Shown in pieces: positions 44,626 to 55,454 of a stretch of DNA of 64,000 bases; position 1 is the stretch's first letter, and each line of letters opens with the position of its first letter. Source of the stretch: Paenibacillus dokdonensis (GTDB taxonomy: Bacteria; Bacillota; Bacilli; Paenibacillales; Paenibacillaceae); assembly GCF_004916975.1 (NCBI RefSeq), contig NZ_STGQ01000001.1, positions 124,001 to 188,000 of the forward strand, written 5' to 3'. A program made the translations under genes and the position numbers. The notes under the pieces are model-generated. The model did no database searches. It was not told the DNA's origin and saw only the letters and a program-made list of their open reading frames with translations.

Positions 44626-45543
44626 GTGGACATGCTCAAACAATTTAGGAAGGCATCACGGTTCGGTGTCGTGCCGGTTATGCTCATTCCGGTTGCGCTT
44701 GGCGCACTCGGGGCTTTTGTGTGGAACGGGGTGTTTAACGTCTGGCTGTTCCTGGTGACTCTGGTGGGAGCTGCCGCCGCGCATTTGTTCTCCAATATGA
44801 TCAATGATCTGTGGGATTACAAGAGCGGAACGGACATAGCGGCAAAAGAAGCCGTAGATGCCGTATCGACCAACTCCGGATTTTTGACCAATAAAGTCTG
44901 GAGCATCCGTAAGTTTGCAGCTGTAACATGGGGACTGTTCGCATTGGCTGCGATTTGCGGCATCCTTCTTGCGATATTCTCCGGTATTTGGGCTTTCGTA
45001 TTCGGGGCACTGGGCGGATTAATTGCCTACTTCTATGTGGCTCCTCCGCTGAAATTTGGCTACAGGGGCAAGGGGTACAGTGAGATCGCGATTCTGCTTT
45101 CCTTTGGCGTGCTGCCAGTCATGGGTGCTTATTACGTTCAGACCTCTCATTTGGATATGAGAGCCCTGCTGCTGTCGCTGCCAATCGGACTGCTCACAAC
45201 ATTGATTCTCTTCAACCACCATTTCCTGCATTGGCAGGCGGACCGCCAAGCGGGCAAACGTACGCTGGTTGTCGTATGGGGTGAGAAGAGAGCACTAACA
45301 TTCTCAAGATTTTTGCTGCTGCTATCCGTATTGACACTGATTCTGAGTGTGGTTGCCGGCGCGCTTCCGGTGTATGGTCTGCTCGCGCTGCCTGCAATGA
45401 TTCCGCTCTATCAGGTATATGGCAAGCTGAAGCCTCAGAATACCTCGCATGCTTACTTGCCTTTAATGGGCGCATCCGTTAAATCCGCGCAGCTGAGCGG
45501 ACTTATTATGATTGTATGCTTATTCATTCAAGGACTGATCTGA
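44626..45543 (+). CDS. UbiA-family prenyltransferase (MenA-like)
   Basis: A 305-residue integral membrane protein with about eight membrane segments. First Asp-rich motif NMINDLWDYKSGTD (NDxxDxxxD) and the second region HHFLHWQADRQAGKRTLVVVWG match UbiA/MenA prenyltransferases, which join an isoprenoid chain to an aromatic acceptor such as in menaquinone synthesis. GTG 44626 follows AAAGGGG at good spacing. Because a true menA normally lies elsewhere with men genes, this copy may use a different acceptor (inference). Confidence 0.82.
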   Translation: MDMLKQFRKASRFGVVPVMLIPVALGALGAFVWNGVFNVWLFLVTLVGAAAAHLFSNMINDLWDYKSGTDIAAKEAVDAVSTNSGFLTNKVWSIRKFAAVTWGLFALAAICGILLAIFSGIWAFVFGALGGLIAYFYVAPPLKFGYRGKGYSEIAILLSFGVLPVMGAYYVQTSHLDMRALLLSLPIGLLTTLILFNHHFLHWQADRQAGKRTLVVVWGEKRALTFSRFLLLLSVLTLILSVVAGALPVYGLLALPAMIPLYQVYGKLKPQNTSHAYLPLMGASVKSAQLSGLIMIVCLFIQGLI

Positions 45544-45596
45544 TAACATCATATGGACAGGTACTGATCCATCAAAGAAGGGAAGTCGAAAGCAAC

Positions 45597-46361
45597 ATGG
45601 AACAACAAAAAGTCATCGGTGATTTTCATACGATTTTATCGGAAGGCGAAGTTTGGAAAGTGGGTGGATTTCCCCTTCCGGACGGTTCCTTCTGGGAATA
45701 CCGCGAACCTAATGCGGTCGTCATTGTACGCAACGGTGTTCTGTATGTCCGCGCTCCGCTGAGCCGCGAGAATCATCAGATTCAAATTCTGGATAACGCC
45801 AAGCATATGTACTATTCCGTGGAAACCATCAAGGTACCCGAATCCGGCGAGGTCAGCTTCGAACTGCAAATCCGTGCCCGCAGTGAAAATACGGCTCCGA
45901 ACGATCTGTATGATGGGTATGTTTCGCTGAATCTACTGGATTTTACAACCGGCGCGGCTCTGGACTTCTTTGCCGGAAACGACAAGTACGCAAGCGTCTA
46001 TGCCGTACTTCCCTTCCCGGGAGTAGAGGTGCCGCCATCCGACAAAACGAGATACTTCTGCATCTTCAAGGAAGATACCAACTTCAAAGCCCGTGAGTTT
46101 AACACTTACAAAATCACGTATGACCGCGGCAATGACGAAGCGGTATTTTACTTGAACGGGGAAGAGATCCGCCGCGAGAAAAATGTACCGGTCAAATTCA
46201 ATGAATTTACTATCGCACTTGGCATTATGACCGAGAAGGATATTTCGCCGGAAGGCAGCGTGTCCATCCATGGACAAACCGTTACTGCGGAATACTCCCC
46301 CGTGACAGTAACGATTAATGATCGTGCTGATGATAAAAAGAAGCCGAAGGATGAAGAGTAG
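45597..46361 (+). CDS. Protein of unknown function, DUF6081-like
   Basis: 254 residues: EGEVWKVGGFPLPDGSFWEYREPNAVVIVRNGVLYVRAPLSRENHQIQILDNAKHMYYSVETI, then GYVSLNLLDFTTGAALDFFAG and KITYDRGNDEAVFYLNGEEIRREKNVPVKFNEFTIALGIMTEKD. The last block resembles a concanavalin-like beta sandwich. No signal peptide. ATG 45597 begins 53 bases after the prenyltransferase stop, so likely the same transcript. The DUF6081 name is from memory of similar sequences, not checked. Confidence 0.6.
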   Translation: MEQQKVIGDFHTILSEGEVWKVGGFPLPDGSFWEYREPNAVVIVRNGVLYVRAPLSRENHQIQILDNAKHMYYSVETIKVPESGEVSFELQIRARSENTAPNDLYDGYVSLNLLDFTTGAALDFFAGNDKYASVYAVLPFPGVEVPPSDKTRYFCIFKEDTNFKAREFNTYKITYDRGNDEAVFYLNGEEIRREKNVPVKFNEFTIALGIMTEKDISPEGSVSIHGQTVTAEYSPVTVTINDRADDKKKPKDEE

Positions 46362-46392
46362 TAAGCAAAGTCGCTTTCGCTCGTGAATATAC

Positions 46393-46439
46393 AAAGAACT
46401 CCAGGTCCCGTATGAACGGTGCCTGGAGTTCTTTTTTTT
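46393..46439 (+). terminator. Terminator after the DUF6081-like gene
   Basis: AAGAACTCCAGG and CCTGGAGTTCTT, followed by T residues. The structure is symmetric enough to also end the opuA operon coming from the other side. Confidence 0.85.
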
Positions 46440-46465
46440 GTCGCATGGTAATTTGTTTATCACGA

Positions 46466-48193
<1,728 letters not shown>

Positions 48194-48216
<23 letters not shown>

Positions 48217-49411
48217 CCGGAATCACCTCCTTCGAGCTATTTTCTCCCGCAAGGGCGCCGAGCACAGCTCCGCGGACAATGACGCCAAGGAGACGGTTCT
48301 GGTCATCAACAACTGCAAGTGGTACTTTGGCCAAGCTGGTGATTTCGAAAAGCTCATTAATAACGACATCCGGTTGTACCCGCGGACCGTCTACAATCAG
48401 GATATCCTCCAGTGATTGTCCGACCCGCATGGCGGCCGAAGCGTCTTCAGCCGTAATGACACCAAGCATGCGTTTGGCACGGTCTACGACAAATAGATTG
48501 GAAATGCCTCGTTCACGCATGAGTTCAAGGGCGACACGAGGACCACGGTCCGCCATAATCGTCTCTGGGCGGCGCATGACATGCGAAGCCGTGAGGACCT
48601 TCGAAAGATCGACATCTTCAACAAAGCGTTCTACATAAGCATTGGCCGGCTGGGTCAAAATCTCCTCAGGCGTTCCGACCTGTACGACAGATCCGTCCTT
48701 CATCAGCGCAATCCGGTCGCCAATCCGAAGTGCCTCATCCAGGTCATGAGTAATGAAGATAATGGTCTTCTTCATCTTCTCCTGCAAATCGAGAAGCTCA
48801 TCCTGCATATCCCGCCGGATCAATGGATCGAGGGCGCTGAAGGCCTCATCCATGAGCAGAATCTCGGGGTCATTCGCCAGGGCTCTGGCGAGTCCTACCC
48901 GCTGCTGCATCCCGCCGCTCAGCTCATCGGGGCTTTTATCTCCCCAGCCTTTTAGTCCGACCAGCTCGAGTGATTTCGCAGCTTTATCACGCCGCAGCTT
49001 CTTATCTTTCTTCTGGACTTCCAGGCCGTATTCTACATTTTCCAGAACCGTGCGGTGGGGAAACAGCGCGAATTTTTGAAAGACCATGCTGATGGTCTGG
49101 CGGCGCACCTTTCGAAGCTGTTCCTTGTTCATTTTCATTAAGTCCTTGCCATGTACCAGAATTTCTCCTGACGTAGGCTCAATGAGGCGGTTCAGCATAC
49201 GAACGAGTGTAGACTTGCCGCTGCCGGATAACCCCATGATGACGAAAATTTCGCTTTCCTCGATGCTCAAACTGACACGATTCACACCGACGGTTACGGA
49301 TTTTTCTTTTGCTATTCTTTCTTTAGTCCAACCTTGCTCGAGAAGCTCCACGCAGGAGTCTGCATGCGCTCCGAACAATTTACTTACCTTTTGAAGCTGT
49401 AAGATGGACAA
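48194..49411 (-). CDS. opuAA: Glycine betaine ABC transporter ATPase OpuAA with CBS domains
   Basis: A 405-residue ATPase: Walker [10 protein letters not shown], signature [15 protein letters not shown], Walker [15 protein letters not shown], and [17 protein letters not shown]. Residues about 280-390 carry two CBS domains ([47 protein letters not shown]), the part that senses ionic strength or nucleotides in OpuA. First gene of opuAA-AB-AC. Confidence 0.94.
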
Positions 49412-49558
49412 ATCAATCCCCCCTTATCAACCATTTCTAAATGAATCAAGAACATACCCCTATTCCGTTGATGATTCGTGTACCGACGTATAAGCGACGT
49501 TTAACAGTGTAACAAACTAATAATATCGTATCAAACGTTTTAACCGTATGTAAAGAAC

Positions 49559-49585
49559 GTACAGAAAAAACTGTACGGTATAATC
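49559..49585 (+). promoter_or_regulatory. Dyad and -10 element in the opuA/gbsR divergent region
   Basis: CGTACAG-N6-CTGTACG (49559-49578, 7-base arms) lies immediately upstream of TATAAT (49580-49585), which could be the -10 of the gbsR gene. The dyad would cover its -35 region and is a candidate regulator site. In the remaining 344-base gap I see repeated ACGTTTAAC-type motifs but nothing firm. Confidence 0.45.
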
Positions 49586-49755
49586 CTCCGGTTTCCTGCC
49601 CGATGCTCCAAATTGCAGCTTCTGAAGCTTCTTTACTTTTAAAAGTGGTTTTTCTACAATAGACGATGTAGGTTGTTGCCTTCAGATTTTGTCTGATATT
49701 GGGATTACCTGCTGAAAACATTCGAAGAATGGCTGAACATAAGGAGGTTGCAAGC

Positions 49756-50322
49756 ATGGGCTTGGACCCGGTGAAGGAAGAACAGAACGCTGCGCTTCAT
49801 AAAATGCGTAAGCGTGTTATAGAATCGATTGGACGAAATATGGACTTATACGGTATATCCTTATCGACAGGACATCTTTACGGTCTGTTATTTTTTGCGG
49901 ATAAACCAATGACGCTTGATGAGATGGGCAGCGAAATGAAAATGAGCAAAACCAGCATGAGTACGGGCGTCCGGACGCTGCTGGATTTGAAAATGGTGAA
50001 CAAGGTATGGGAAAAGGGCTCGCGCAAGGATCTGTACGAGGTTGAATATGACTGGTACCAGACCTTTACCGACTTTTTCGACATCAAGTGGAGAAAGTCG
50101 GTGGAGGCCAATATTTTGGTTCTCCGGAAGTCCATGGACGAAATTGATAAAATAGCTAATGAATACGCGGAAGATCCAGAGATGACGGATATGCTGCAAA
50201 AGGACAAGGCCAAGCTGCGGGATGCGTACGCTTACTACGAATGGCTGGACAGGCTGATCGATACCTTTGAAAACGGCGACATTTACAAGCTGGTTCCGAA
50301 GGAACCGCCTGCGAAGGAATAA
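49756..50322 (+). CDS. GbsR/MarR-type regulator
   Basis: A 188-residue winged-helix protein: SIGRNMDLYGISLSTGHLYGLLFFADKPMTLDEMGSEMKMSKTSMSTGVRTLLDLKMVNKVWEKGSRKDLYEVE. That is the GbsR (choline/glycine-betaine) subgroup, and B. subtilis GbsR and OpcR repress osmoprotectant genes. Divergence from opuAA-AB-AC supports control of that operon. ATG 49756 follows AAGGAGG; an in-frame upstream ATG at 49699 has no site. Confidence 0.88.
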   Translation: MGLDPVKEEQNAALHKMRKRVIESIGRNMDLYGISLSTGHLYGLLFFADKPMTLDEMGSEMKMSKTSMSTGVRTLLDLKMVNKVWEKGSRKDLYEVEYDWYQTFTDFFDIKWRKSVEANILVLRKSMDEIDKIANEYAEDPEMTDMLQKDKAKLRDAYAYYEWLDRLIDTFENGDIYKLVPKEPPAKE

Positions 50323-50328
50323 GATGTA

Positions 50329-50364
50329 AAGGACCGGGATGCAATGCATCTGCGGTCTTTTTTT
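50329..50364 (+). terminator. Terminator of the GbsR-type gene
   Basis: AGGACCGGGATGCA and TGCATCTGCGGTCT pair imperfectly and are followed by TTTTTTT. Confidence 0.7.
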
Positions 50365-50449
50365 GTTCAACAGCAAAGCACCAGGGGCTTGAAACCTTTA
50401 CCAGCTGACTGACGTCAAGAAGGATACAAGACTTTAAGGGGGACCAGAG

Positions 50450-51331
50450 TTGAGACCGAACCCGGTAAGAATGATGATCATGTTTGTGCTGCTCGCAATG
50501 ATCTTCGGCTGCTCCGTTCAGCAGGAACCGCATGTGAACGAGACGCAGCCCCAGATGCCCAAGAAGACAGAGGAGCCTGCCGATACCGTTACAACTGTCA
50601 AAGGCGCGGATGTGATCGACATGCATGGCATGGTGGAGAACCGCGGGCAGCTTGATGCATTCGCAGGTCAAACAGAGGGCAAGCAGCGGCTTGTCCGGTA
50701 TACGATTGAAGGCGATCCTATTTACTATGATTTAACGCATAAGGATGGCTATGTTGAACTGCGTGTGGACACGACTAAGGATAAATTCGGACAAGGGGAA
50801 GTTAGAACGTATAGCTGTGACAAGCTAAACCTCGAGGAAACGGATACGCTGATCCGTTATAAGCTGACAGGCTGTGTTGGGGAACAAAAGGAAATGGAGC
50901 TGCTGGAGATCCCATTTGACGTCAGTAAGCAGGACCGGTTCGAATTTGTGCTGAAGTACGGGCCGTCTGGGACGAACGAAATCAATACAGTGGATTACAA
51001 GCTTGTCAAAGATCTCGGGAACGACCAAATGGTGGAGGTCAGTGATTTTGGTATACCGGAACAGGATCGTCAGAAAATTTACAGGGAGCTCGTGCTTGCA
51101 GGCTATCTAAATAAGAAAAAGCTGTCTTCCACATGCAAGCAGCAGGATGGGGATCATTATAACTTAAACGTATTCATTAATGGAGGGAGTCGCCAATTCG
51201 AATGGAAATCATGTGATGAAAGAGTGGATGGCAGGCAGATGACAGCCGCTGTGAAGAAAATCATCGGGATTGTGCATGCGGGCTCGATATATCAGTCATT
51301 GCCTAAGACGCCGGCGGAACAAGGCAAATAG
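50450..51331 (+). CDS. DUF4362-like lipoprotein
   Basis: A 293-residue protein from TTG 50450. Signal peptide with lipobox ending in IFGC (residue about 21) and a Glu/Thr-rich linker; then GADVIDMHGMVENRGQLDAF ... RLVRYTIEGDPIYYDLTHKDGYVELRVDTTKD, the DUF4362 signature, followed by an unmatched C-terminal half. Four cysteines sit in the mature part. Function is unknown; it faces the wall side of the membrane. Its neighbours do not explain it. Confidence 0.75.
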   Translation: MRPNPVRMMIMFVLLAMIFGCSVQQEPHVNETQPQMPKKTEEPADTVTTVKGADVIDMHGMVENRGQLDAFAGQTEGKQRLVRYTIEGDPIYYDLTHKDGYVELRVDTTKDKFGQGEVRTYSCDKLNLEETDTLIRYKLTGCVGEQKEMELLEIPFDVSKQDRFEFVLKYGPSGTNEINTVDYKLVKDLGNDQMVEVSDFGIPEQDRQKIYRELVLAGYLNKKKLSSTCKQQDGDHYNLNVFINGGSRQFEWKSCDERVDGRQMTAAVKKIIGIVHAGSIYQSLPKTPAEQGK

Positions 51332-51348
51332 AGGATCCATCGAGTGGG

Positions 51349-51371
51349 GGCACCTTCGGGTGCTTTTTTAT
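51349..51371 (+). terminator. Terminator of the DUF4362-like gene
   Basis: GGCACC tt CGGGTGC followed by TTTTTTA; short but well placed. Confidence 0.75.
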
Positions 51372-51460
51372 TTATGGATGATTTCTGGCTGTGGATATGC
51401 GAGTGGGGGGTGTATCCAGTATAGTATAGCTATAAACAAGAGAAGATAGGCGGGGATGAC

Positions 51461-52159
51461 GTGGCAGCGAACATACTGCTTGTAGAGGATGACGCTTCAA
51501 TTGGCGAGATGGTAGAGAGCTATTTGACGATGGAAGGCTTTCAAGTGGTTCATGCGAAGGACGGAGAAGAAGCGCTTGAGCGCTTTGGGGAGCGGGATTA
51601 CAATTTGGTGCTGCTGGACATGATGCTTCCGAAGGTCAGCGGCATGGATTTTTTGAAAAAAATCAGGGAAAACAGCCATGTGCCGGTTCTCATCGTATCC
51701 GCAAAGGATGGGGAAGTAGACAAGGCGCTGGGACTGGGCTTTGGTGCTGATGATTATATAACGAAGCCGTTTTCCATGATTGAGCTGACGGCAAGGGTGA
51801 AGGCTGCTATTCGGCGGGCTACGGCTTATGTCAGCAATCAGCCAGCGGAGCAGAACAAGATCATGCGGGTACATGAGCTGGAGCTGGACCTGGATCATCT
51901 GACCGTGACCAAGAGAGGCGAGGAAATCAAGCTTACAGCCAAAGAGCTGCAAATCCTGAAGCTGTTCATGACCCATCCGAAAAAGGTTTTTACAAAGCAG
52001 CATATCTTTAACTCCGTCTGGAATGATGACTATTATGGCGATGAAAATGTGATCAATGTACATATGAGCCGGCTTCGTGAAAAGATTGAAGACAGTCCAT
52101 CGGAACCGCAATATATCAAAACACTGTGGGGTATAGGTTATCGTTTGGGGGAATTTTAA
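51461..52159 (+). CDS. OmpR-family response regulator
   Basis: A 232-residue regulator from GTG 51461. Receiver: ILLVEDDASIGEMVE, phospho-acceptor Asp in VLLDMMLPKVSG, Lys in DYITKPFSMIEL; winged helix: VHMSRLREKIEDSP ... IKTLWGIGYRLGEF. It precedes the histidine kinase gene by one base. With the ABC genes that follow, it is of the bacitracin/lantibiotic-resistance BceR-like or lipid-II-responsive kind. Confidence 0.92.
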   Translation: MAANILLVEDDASIGEMVESYLTMEGFQVVHAKDGEEALERFGERDYNLVLLDMMLPKVSGMDFLKKIRENSHVPVLIVSAKDGEVDKALGLGFGADDYITKPFSMIELTARVKAAIRRATAYVSNQPAEQNKIMRVHELELDLDHLTVTKRGEEIKLTAKELQILKLFMTHPKKVFTKQHIFNSVWNDDYYGDENVINVHMSRLREKIEDSPSEPQYIKTLWGIGYRLGEF

Positions 52160-52160
52160 G

Positions 52161-53093
52161 GTGACAGCCATTTTGCTTGTTTTGATTGGCATGCTGCTAC
52201 TCCTCAATATATTGCAGTGGGTTTACCGAAAAAAAAGGGCTAATCAGCTCAGTTATATGATTGATAAGCTGGCCTCGATCATGGATTCGTCTCCGCAGGA
52301 GCAGCTGCTGCTTTTTACAGAGGATCGCGAATACCGCAGGCTGCTGAATGCCATCAACCGTTTGCTTTCGCAAAACAGGCAGTCCATTGCCGACTTTGCG
52401 CGCACAGAGAATGCGATGCGGCGGATGCTGGCGAATATATCGCATGATCTGAAGACGCCACTTACCGTAGTGCTGGGCTACATCGAAACTCTGAACAGAC
52501 AGCCGGATCTTTCGTCTCCCGAAAGGGAGCGTCTATTAAACAAGGTGCATATGAAGGCCATAGAGATCGTGGAGCTGATTAACCGGTTTTTCGATTTGGC
52601 CAAGCTGGAATCGGGGGATAAGGAGATTCCGCTCACCCGCATACATATCAATGAAATGGCTAGAAACAGCATGCTCATGTTCTATGACATGATCGAATCC
52701 GAAGGGCTGCAGGCAGTCATTGATATTCCGGATACGCCGCTGTACGCCTGGGCAAATGAGGAGGCACTGAGCCGTGCACTGAACAATGTACTCAGCAATG
52801 CAGTCCGGTATGGTGCGCTGGGAAGGGTCATCGGCATGAACGTGCGCAGTAATGACGACAGGGTACTGATCGAGATTTGGGACAAGGGTAAAGGCATTCA
52901 TGAGCAGGAACAGGCGCTTATTTTTGAACGGATGTACACGCTGGAGGATTCAAGAAACAAGAGCTTTCAGGGAAGCGGGCTCGGACTGACGATTACCAAA
53001 CGGCTGGTTGAGCTCATGAGCGGGGAAATACGGGTAACCAGCAAGCCTCACGAACAGACCGTCTTTACGATCTCTCTGAAAAGGTTGTCTTGA
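52161..53093 (+). CDS. Sensor histidine kinase
   Basis: A 310-residue kinase from GTG 52161. One N-terminal membrane segment (AILLVLIGMLLLLNILQWV) and almost no extracellular part; H-box NISHDLKTPLTVVLGYIETL, N-box NNVLSNAVRYG, G-boxes DKGKGIHEQEQ and GSGLGLTI. Small intramembrane kinases of this shape usually depend on a partner transporter for sensing. Overlap with the response regulator is one base from the stop. Confidence 0.92.
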   Translation: MTAILLVLIGMLLLLNILQWVYRKKRANQLSYMIDKLASIMDSSPQEQLLLFTEDREYRRLLNAINRLLSQNRQSIADFARTENAMRRMLANISHDLKTPLTVVLGYIETLNRQPDLSSPERERLLNKVHMKAIEIVELINRFFDLAKLESGDKEIPLTRIHINEMARNSMLMFYDMIESEGLQAVIDIPDTPLYAWANEEALSRALNNVLSNAVRYGALGRVIGMNVRSNDDRVLIEIWDKGKGIHEQEQALIFERMYTLEDSRNKSFQGSGLGLTITKRLVELMSGEIRVTSKPHEQTVFTISLKRLS

Positions 53094-53196
53094 CGGAAAG
53101 CTCTCAGCTTAAGATATTCGTAAGAATTACGCAAGAAATAAGAAAATGTTGGCGGCTATACTGGGTTTAAGCAAGAACGAGAGGAGCAAGGGACGT

Positions 53197-54120
53197 ATGA
53201 GCTATGTCGTCAGTACCCGCCAAGTAAGCAAAATATTTAAAGGTAAAGAAGTCGTCTCGGACGTCAGCATGAATATCCAGCGGGGTCAGGTTTACGGACT
53301 GCTTGGCCCGAACGGCGCCGGCAAAACGACCTTGATGAAGATGCTGCTTAATCTTGTGAAGCCGACCAGCGGCGAGATCGAAATGTTCGGGGAAAAGCTG
53401 ATGCCAGGGTCGGTAGATCTGTTTAAGCGCATCGGCAGCATTATCGAATATCCGATCTTTTATGAGAAAATGACAGCCAAGGAAAATCTGGAGCTTCACT
53501 GTGAATATATGGGTTTTTACAATAAACATGCGATTCTTGAAGCGCTGGAGCTGGTGAATTTGACTTCCATCGACGACAAGGCAGTAGGCGATTTTTCGCT
53601 CGGTATGAAGCAGCGGCTCGGGATGGCCCGCGCGATCATAACCAAGCCCGAGCTGCTTATATTGGATGAGCCGATTAACGGACTCGATCCGGTGGGTATT
53701 AAGGAATTTCGGAGCTTGCTGCGAATGCTGAGCAAGGAATACCGGATGACGCTGCTGGTCTCCAGCCATTTGCTGAGCGAAATCGAGCAGGTTGCGGATA
53801 CGATCGGCATCCTTCAAGGGGGCAGATTCATCCGCGAGGTATCCATGAATGACATGCGCAGCGAAAATACCGATTATATCGAAATCGTGACGCCTCATTG
53901 CAAAAAAGCTGCCTTTATCCTGGAAAACCAGCTTGGTGTGAGCAACTTCAAAATCATTGGCGATACGATGGTCCGGGTCTATGAGTCGCGCTGGACGCAG
54001 CAGGAGCTTACCAAAGCACTCGTGCTCAATGATGTCGAGATCGAATCCTTAAATCATAAGCACACATCGCTTGAGGAATATTTCATGCAGCAGATTGGCG
54101 GAGGTGAGAAGCATGCTTAA
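53197..54120 (+). CDS. ABC transporter ATPase (BcrA / lantibiotic-immunity type)
   Basis: A 307-residue ATPase: Walker A GPNGAGKTT, signature FSLGMKQRLGMARAI, Walker B LLILDEPINGLDPVG, H-loop VSSHLLSEIEQ, and a long C-terminal extension. This fits BcrA/YxlF/bacitracin or lantibiotic immunity transporters. ATG 53197 follows AAGGGA, and the ORF overlaps the permease start by 8 bases. Both ABC genes follow the two-component pair and are likely its targets. Confidence 0.9.
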   Translation: MSYVVSTRQVSKIFKGKEVVSDVSMNIQRGQVYGLLGPNGAGKTTLMKMLLNLVKPTSGEIEMFGEKLMPGSVDLFKRIGSIIEYPIFYEKMTAKENLELHCEYMGFYNKHAILEALELVNLTSIDDKAVGDFSLGMKQRLGMARAIITKPELLILDEPINGLDPVGIKEFRSLLRMLSKEYRMTLLVSSHLLSEIEQVADTIGILQGGRFIREVSMNDMRSENTDYIEIVTPHCKKAAFILENQLGVSNFKIIGDTMVRVYESRWTQQELTKALVLNDVEIESLNHKHTSLEEYFMQQIGGGEKHA

Positions 54121-54802
54121 ACTGATCCAGCTGGAGATGAAAAAACAGAAACTCGGATGGTATGTCAGAGGCGCGGGTATCGCGATCATCATTATTTCCT
54201 TTTTCATGTGGCTCATGCCATACGCGGAGGACAACGGAGAGCCTACCTTTACGAGCTATGCGGATGCCTTATCCATAGGGGGCCTTTTTGTCCGGGCCGT
54301 ATTCATTGTGTTCGGCTCGGTGCTGCTCAGCAGGTTCATTATCGATGAATACAAAACCAAGACCGTAAGCGTGATGTTTACGTACCCGATTGCGCGCAAA
54401 AAGCTGATCATGGCGAAAATGCTGCTGATTCTTTTCCTGATCCTTGTCACGATGATTATCGCGACCGTTATTGTCAGCCTCGTATTTCTGGCCGTGAACA
54501 GCCATTATCATTTCCTTCCGGGTAAACCGGACGGGACCGTTCTCCTGCATATGGGCATCCAGCTCTTCATTCAGACGCTGTCCGCCGCAGGTATCAGCCT
54601 GATCCCTTTGTATTTCGGAATGCGCAAAAAATCCGTGCCGACTACAATCGTATCCTCCGTCATTCTCATGGGGCTGCTCAGCTCCAGCAACAAGGGCTAT
54701 ACGCTCAGCTCCAGCGTGACAATCCCTTTGATTCTGGGAATCATCGGCTTCCTGGTTGCATATCTTTCCTTCCGAAACGTGGATAAAGCCGATATTGTCT
54801 AA
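54113..54802 (+). CDS. ABC transporter permease (BcrB-like)
   Basis: A 229-residue membrane protein, six predicted segments: VRGAGIAIIIISFFMWLMP, FVRAVFIVFGSVLLSRFIIDEY, MAKMLLILFLILVTMIIATVIVSLVFLAV, GIQLFIQTLSAAGISLIPLYFG, TTIVSSVILMGLLSSS, and a last helix near GIIGFLVAYLSF. Positions and IIDEYKTKTVSVMFTYPIARKKLIMAK match ABC2-type permeases of the BcrB class. ATG 54113 is behind GGAGGTGAG. Confidence 0.87.
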   Translation: MLKLIQLEMKKQKLGWYVRGAGIAIIIISFFMWLMPYAEDNGEPTFTSYADALSIGGLFVRAVFIVFGSVLLSRFIIDEYKTKTVSVMFTYPIARKKLIMAKMLLILFLILVTMIIATVIVSLVFLAVNSHYHFLPGKPDGTVLLHMGIQLFIQTLSAAGISLIPLYFGMRKKSVPTTIVSSVILMGLLSSSNKGYTLSSSVTIPLILGIIGFLVAYLSFRNVDKADIV

Positions 54803-54811
54803 TTCGATTCG

Positions 54812-54861
54812 AAAAAAGCACTCTTTCAATGGCAAATCTGCCGGAAAAGGGTGCTTTTTTT
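54812..54861 (+). terminator. Terminator of the two-component/ABC operon
   Basis: AAAAAGCACTCTTTC and GAAAAGGGTGCTTTTT pair around a 16-base loop, followed by T residues; also usable by the convergent DUF4188 gene. Confidence 0.75.
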
Positions 54862-54914
54862 GTGCAATATAAGCCTAAATCTTCCGGAACAGCTGGATTC
54901 CTTTGTTATAAGCC

Positions 54915-55427
54915 TTACTGCACCGGATTTGCAGGCGTCGGTACGGCAGGCTCGCTGTCCCGCCCAAGCCTGCGGCTTGCCGTCTCTCTGCGTCCAGTAG
55001 CGGGTACATGGCTTGTAGCTTTGGCCAGACCGAACACGGGCATGTTGTTGTACACGGACTCGTAATTGCCTTTGGGTATGATGTACGTCTCGTGAAAAAT
55101 GCCGACGGTCCCGTCCGTTCCGATGTTACGGTTAAAATCCCTCCAGGCCTTCAAGTGCTTCTGACCCTTCCTCGCGTAGTGCTCCAGCTGTTCAAAGGAA
55201 TCCCAGTATTGAACCAGACAGACCCTGCGCCAGGAAAAATGCATATGACCTTCTTTAAAGCCAAGATCACGATTCATATACAATTCGCGGATCATGCCGG
55301 GCATGGCCATAAATACAGGGAGCCAGCGGTGGACTGCCCATAGTCGGTTAATCCGCATTCCGATCATAAATACCACGAATGAATCCTCCGTTTGCGCTGT
55401 ATAGCGGCCTGGAACCACTTTTTCCAT
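54915..55427 (-). CDS. DUF4188 family protein
   Basis: A 170-residue protein: VVPGRYTAQTEDSFVVFMIGMRINRLWAVHRWLPVFMAMPGMIRELY, then VQYWDSFEQLEHYARKGQKHLKAWRDFNRNIG and GIFHETYIIPKGNYESVYNNMP. This is the DUF4188 family, a dimeric alpha-beta barrel-like fold related to monooxygenase-type proteins. The last third is a Pro/Arg-rich tail. ATG 55427 follows AAGGAG. It sits 27 bases downstream of a TetR gene and is likely its target. Confidence 0.85.
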   Translation of the reverse strand: MEKVVPGRYTAQTEDSFVVFMIGMRINRLWAVHRWLPVFMAMPGMIRELYMNRDLGFKEGHMHFSWRRVCLVQYWDSFEQLEHYARKGQKHLKAWRDFNRNIGTDGTVGIFHETYIIPKGNYESVYNNMPVFGLAKATSHVPATGRRETASRRLGRDSEPAVPTPANPVQ

Positions 55428-55454
55428 GAAGAACACTCCTTTTCATCCCAAAGG

